Shown here: positions 52,091 through 54,580 of the stretch, one piece after another
Layout: each line of letters opens with the position of its first letter
How positions within the stretch are numbered: position 1 is the stretch's first letter
Source: an uncultured Alistipes sp.
GTDB taxonomy: Bacteria > Bacteroidota > Bacteroidia > Bacteroidales > Rikenellaceae
Reading direction: 5' to 3'
NCBI GenBank assembly: GCA_900541585.1
Contig: UQKD01000022.1
Span: 1-54,580, forward strand
Length of the DNA: 54,580 bases
Made by a program: the position numbers and the translations under genes
The notes under the pieces: model-generated
Told to the model about the DNA's origin: nothing
The model's input: only the letters and a program-made list of their open reading frames with translations
The model's database searches: none

Positions 52091-52393
52091 CTATTTCCGC
52101 TTGGGGTTTTTCGGGAACCAGCCTTTGGCCACGCGCTCGCGCTGTTCGAACAGCTCGCCGATCGACCACAGCGACGAGGCGCCCCACACGGCCAGCAAGG
52201 TCGACCAGAGGATGTGTCGCACGGCGATCGAGCCGGCGACGGCGGCGATTCCCATCACGAGGAACAGCCACCAGATTTTCACCCCGAAATAGTATTCGCC
52301 CTTGGTGACCATCGGGTGAAAGATGCCGATGATCAGGAAGGTGGCGATGCCGATGACGATTCCGGTAAGGTTGTATTGCGCTAAAAATTCCAT
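52091..52393 (-). CDS. DUF4491 small membrane protein
   Basis: The product has 100 residues with three predicted transmembrane segments (about residues 8-26, 38-60 and 62-80). The pattern NLTGIVIGIATFLIIGIFHP and KGEYYFGVKIWWLFLV belongs to DUF4491. Function unknown. It lies between a mechanosensitive channel gene (18 nt upstream) and capA (1 nt downstream). Confidence 0.85.
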   Translation of the reverse strand: MEFLAQYNLTGIVIGIATFLIIGIFHPMVTKGEYYFGVKIWWLFLVMGIAAVAGSIAVRHILWSTLLAVWGASSLWSIGELFEQRERVAKGWFPKNPKRK

Positions 52394-52411
52394 CGTTGCT
52401 ATCTGTTAAGA

Positions 52412-53596
52412 TCAGGATTCGGAGGATTGAGGCTCGCGGTCGGAGGAGCGTTGGTAGGCCCGCAGGCCGAAGTCGGGAAGGACGGCGAACAGGTGGTCGA
52501 AAACAGCCCCCTGCACGGCCTCGTAGGCCACCCAGTCGGTCTCCCGGGTGAAGCAGTAGACCTCGACCGGGATGCCTTCCGGGGTGGGCTGGAGCATCCG
52601 GACCATCTGCATCAGGTCGGGGTGGATGCCCGGATGGCCCTTCAGGTAACGTGCGGCGTACTCCCGCAGGGCATAGAGGTTGACGACGGGTTCCGCGGCC
52701 GCCGCCCCGGCCAGTCCTTTTTCGCGGAGCGCGGCCAGCTCCCCGGCCGTGCAGTTGCGCACCGAACTGGCGTCGATCAGCAGCGACCGCTTGATGCGCC
52801 GTCCTCCGCTGTCCCACATGCCGCGCCAGTTCTGGAACGAGTCGCTGACCAGCGCATAGGGCGGGATGGTGGTGATGGTCTTGTCGAAGTTCTGCACCTT
52901 GACCGTCGTCAGCGTCACCTCCGTCACATAGCCGTCGGCGCCGTACTTGGCCATCGTGATCCAGTCTCCGGGACGCAGCATGTCGTTGGCCGAGAGCTGC
53001 ACGCCGGCGACCAGTCCCAGGATGCTGTCCCTGAAAATCAGCATGATGATGGCCGCCGAAGCGCCCAGTCCCGCGAGTACGGCCGTGGCGTCCTGCCCGA
53101 TGAGGATGCTGACGACGAGGATCGCCCCGATGCAGACCGCCAGCAGCTTGATCATCTGGTAAACGCCTTTCAGCGGACGGTTGCGTAGCGTTTCGTGACG
53201 GCTGGAGATGTCGTAGAGCGTATCGAGGAACGCCGAGACGAGTTGCAGGGCGGCGACGATCAGGTAGATCAGACAGGCCTTGTGCAGCACGTTCAGCAGA
53301 ACGGGCGCATCGTAGAACGCCACCCGGAGCAGGACATACCAGATCAGGGGCGGGATCAGGCGCGCCGCGCGGTGCATCACCTTGTCGCTGAAAAGGTGGT
53401 CGTCCCACGCGGCTTTCGTCCGGGCGCTGATTTTTTGCAGGAGCGGAACGACCAGACGCCGGAACAGGACCGCCGCCGCATAGGCGACGACGAGTATGCC
53501 CAGGATGATGATTGCCTTGACTGCCAGGTTGATATACGTTTCGCTCCATCCGGCTTCGGCCAGCCAGCGGGCTATCGCGTGGTTCGTTTCTCCCAT
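52412..53596 (-). CDS. MscS-type mechanosensitive ion channel (YbdG-like)
   Basis: The product has 394 residues. Four to five transmembrane helices (about 20-165) are followed by the MscS pore helix and beta domain: LAGLGASAAIIMLIFRDSIL, then GLVAGVQLSANDMLRPGDWI. The C-terminal part (VEVYCFTRETDWVAYEAVQ) fits the larger YbdG/MscM-like subgroup. It releases solutes on osmotic down-shock. The ATG at 53596 is preferred because it follows the nearest promoter repeat at a normal distance; longer open frames pass through the repeats. First gene of an operon with DUF4491 and capA. Confidence 0.9.
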   Translation of the reverse strand: MGETNHAIARWLAEAGWSETYINLAVKAIIILGILVVAYAAAVLFRRLVVPLLQKISARTKAAWDDHLFSDKVMHRAARLIPPLIWYVLLRVAFYDAPVLLNVLHKACLIYLIVAALQLVSAFLDTLYDISSRHETLRNRPLKGVYQMIKLLAVCIGAILVVSILIGQDATAVLAGLGASAAIIMLIFRDSILGLVAGVQLSANDMLRPGDWITMAKYGADGYVTEVTLTTVKVQNFDKTITTIPPYALVSDSFQNWRGMWDSGGRRIKRSLLIDASSVRNCTAGELAALREKGLAGAAAAEPVVNLYALREYAARYLKGHPGIHPDLMQMVRMLQPTPEGIPVEVYCFTRETDWVAYEAVQGAVFDHLFAVLPDFGLRAYQRSSDREPQSSES

Positions 53597-53618
53597 ACGT
53601 TGTCGATTGGTCCGATGA

Positions 53619-53708
53619 CAAAGATACGAAAAAGTCGGACCGTTGCAAAACCGAACCGCATGCGATTCGGCAAAACCTCCCGACCTCCTGAAAGTGTCGT
53701 TACGACAC
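53619..53708 (-). repeat. Promoter-bearing 90-bp repeat, copy A (proximal to mscS)
   Basis: On the minus strand the unit starts GGTGTCGTAACGACAC, holds an inverted repeat CCGAATCGCATGCGGTTCGG, and ends with TTTG (53646-53649), 19 nt, TATCTTTG (53619-53626). Its end lies 22 nt before the mscS-type start codon. It differs from copy B at only three positions. Confidence 0.85.
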
Positions 53709-53799
53709 CAAAGATACGAAAAAGTCGGACCGTTGCAAAACCGAACCGTATGCGATTCGGCAAAACCTCCCGACCTCCTGAAAGCGTCGTCACGACACC
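53709..53799 (-). repeat. Promoter-bearing 90-bp repeat, copy B (distal to mscS)
   Basis: Head-to-tail duplicate of copy A with period 90. Its own promoter is TTTG (53736-53739), 19 nt, TATCTTTG (53709-53716). The near identity to copy A suggests recent duplication. Confidence 0.85.
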
Positions 53800-53911
53800 G
53801 GAGATGCGCTGCCGCCGGGGAGCGGAGAAAAAACCGGGGGCGGGGCCTAATCGCTGCGGTTGAGCTTATTTTAGATTGGTCGGGCATTCCGCGCCGCCGC
53901 CCCCGGAAGGT
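53800..53911. other. Intergenic spacer between repeat array and candidate RNA gene
   Basis: No gene seen. It is GC-rich, with a short AT-rich stretch around 53866-53877. It separates the promoter repeats from the 3' end of the candidate RNA. Confidence 0.5.
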
Positions 53912-54249
53912 AAAAAAGGACCGGCGGTTACATACTCCATGAAGAATCAGAAAGCAGTGACGCAACGTTCAGCCGCCGGTCCGTATGGCCGGGCCGGCGC
54001 TTTCGAAAAAGAAAGGCGCAGGCCCCAAGATACCCATACTCACGTGAAGGTCTGCAACAACCCATGCCGAATACAGATACAAGGAACCCACGCCCGTAAC
54101 GCGCAGTTTCGATAATAAGCAAGTCAGAACCTCTCGTTGCGGGCCGTGGGCCGACAACTCGCGGAGCATCCTTGCACCTTCGCCTCGACATTTGAAAGTT
54201 GCAGTTTTCACGTGAAGCAAAGCAAACAATCCGCACGCAGGCGAATCGT
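53912..54249 (-). ncRNA. Candidate structured non-coding RNA of about 340 nt
   Basis: Read on the minus strand this region has its own promoter (54255-54284) and ends with a perfect 10-bp stem (GGACCGGCGG at 53918-53927, CCGCCGGTCC at 53973-53982) directly followed by six U. Between them are several stems: GGGCC/GGCCC plus GCGC/GCGC plus TTTC/GAAA at 53991-54025, a GTTG/CAAC and GGCC/GGCC hairpin at about 54136-54158, and TTCGCCT/AGGCGAA closing 54179-54245. The palindrome TCACGTGA occurs twice. A 102-codon frame covers it but has atypical composition. I did not find tmRNA, RNase P or SRP signature motifs. It could be a 6S-like RNA or the Bacteroidales-1 class, but I cannot confirm either. 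Confidence 0.55.
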
Positions 54250-54254
54250 CAAGA

Positions 54255-54284
54255 CAAAGGTAGCAAAAAAAACGTTCCGTGCAA
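54255..54284 (-). promoter_or_regulatory. Promoter of the candidate RNA gene
   Basis: On the minus strand TTG (54282-54284), 19 nt, TACCTTTG (54255-54262). The -7 element is perfect. No start codon with a typical coding frame follows at the usual distance. Confidence 0.6.
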
Positions 54285-54362
54285 CAGTCGGGCCATTTAT
54301 TTTGGCGGAACGGCTTCGTTTGCGGAAGCCGGCGGCAAAAGGCCGAATTGCGGTTTTCGCCC

Positions 54363-54387
54363 GCCCGGTTAAGAAGCGGGTTTTAGG
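54363..54387. repeat. 25-nt hairpin repeat R5
   Basis: GCCCGGTTAAG, AAGCGGG, TTTTAGG: same length, stem and tail as R1-R3 near 28.8 kb. It lies upstream of the GTAC hairpin at the right end. Confidence 0.65.
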
Positions 54388-54414
54388 CGCAGTCTGCGAC
54401 TGCTGGGTTTCTTT

Positions 54415-54502
54415 GTACTTTTGATGTCAAAAGTACCAAAACCATCCGCATGTCGCTTTCGCGGGAACGTCGCTCGGCTGCGCTAAAACGGGCGCCTTCG
54501 CG
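54415..54502. repeat. Dispersed intergenic repeat with GTAC hairpin (right end)
   Basis: Perfect 10-bp stem GTACTTTTGA (54415-54424) / TCAAAAGTAC (54427-54436), then AACGGGCGCC and CGCGGG blocks to about 54502. Read on the minus strand it matches the order of blocks at 1-120, so the two window ends carry inverted copies. No gene was recognised from here to 54580. Confidence 0.5.
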
Positions 54503-54580
54503 GGTTTGCGAGCAAACCGGCCCCGTTTTTAACGCTCCGCCTTCGCGCCGTTCTTTTTCCGCTGCAAGCGATAATGCGGC

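Noticed and set aside
53619..53799. Tandem 90-bp repeats as a CRISPR array
   Set aside because: The units are directly adjacent without spacers and contain promoters.
53619..53799. Invertible promoter (phase-variable switch) at the mscS operon
   Set aside because: The copies are direct, not inverted, and I see no flanking inverted repeats or recombinase gene.
53928..54236. Frame of 102 codons on the minus strand over the candidate RNA
   Set aside because: Composition (many Cys, Arg and Ser) is unlike neighbouring genes, there is no domain, and promoter, stems and terminator point to an RNA. It could still be a small protein, hence the test listed with the finding.
53912..54249. tmRNA, RNase P RNA or SRP RNA
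   Set aside because: I could not find the tmRNA acceptor end and tag, the RNase P GAGGAAAGTCC-type core, or the SRP GGAA tetraloop core. A covariance search would settle it.

Overview
This window looks like a chromosomal core region of a GC-rich member of the Bacteroidales, most probably Alistipes or a close relative in the Rikenellaceae. The evidence is indirect. Promoters repeatedly fit the Bacteroidetes sigma-ABfr pattern (TTTG or TTG, 19-21 nt, TAnnTTTG), the base composition is high in G+C, and several families are typical of the phylum (PorV/PorQ-type outer membrane protein, DUF3276 PUR-type protein, DUF4491, histone H1-like small protein, ABC-F pairs). No rRNA, recognisable tRNA, CRISPR array, insertion sequence or prophage was seen.

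Layout. 0.1-5.8 kb (minus): a tripartite RND efflux operon (membrane fusion protein, RND pump, TolC-like lipoprotein). 5.9-6.2 kb: a small histone H1-like gene ending in a UUCG-loop hairpin. 6.3-9.8 kb (minus): an envelope operon of YtfJ-like protein, BamA-superfamily barrel and EptA-type phosphoethanolamine transferase. 9.9-12.6 kb: DoxX, DNA glycosylase Tag, low-molecular-weight phosphatase and a PorV/PorQ-type protein. 12.9-16.7 kb: fabG, then the glyA-DUF2461-esterase operon on the other strand. 16.8-22.8 kb (minus): glmS, then a glmM / NlpE-like lipoprotein / M20 dipeptidase / inositol monophosphatase operon, so two steps of UDP-GlcNAc synthesis lie in the same block. 22.9-28.8 kb (plus): nucleoside phosphorylase, dnaN, a DEDDh exonuclease, a LysM plus periplasmic-binding-fold protein, rex and a short FAD-synthetase-only ribF. 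28.8-31.3 kb: a repeat-rich gap, a hotdog thioesterase and an ABC-F ATPase that lacks the first-domain H-loop. 31.4-41.5 kb: a thioredoxin-like lipoprotein with a compositionally odd middle, htpG, nitroreductase, aldose epimerase, trxA and dnaE. 41.7-46.9 kb: DUF2007, a TonB-like protein, aroE, a DUF368 (PopT-type) transporter, a repeat-filled gap, a PUR-type protein and an S41 protease. 47.0-53.6 kb (minus): hisS, ettA, rubrerythrin and an mscS-DUF4491-capA operon. 53.6-54.6 kb: no protein gene, but tandem promoter repeats, a candidate structured RNA and dispersed hairpin repeats.

The most interesting signals are not coding. (1) A roughly 90-bp repeat family occurs upstream of at least three unrelated genes (tag, a nitroreductase, mscS), sometimes in tandem. 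Each copy ends in a complete -33/-7 promoter 20-23 nt before the start codon, so it looks like a portable promoter cassette. (2) A candidate RNA gene of about 340 nt at the right end has its own promoter and a GC-rich hairpin followed by a U tract. (3) An in-frame loss removes the switch-histidine loop of one ABC-F ATPase domain. (4) RibF ends inside a 25-nt hairpin repeat and lacks its riboflavin kinase half. All calls rest on reading the sequence and recalled family knowledge; no database search was run.
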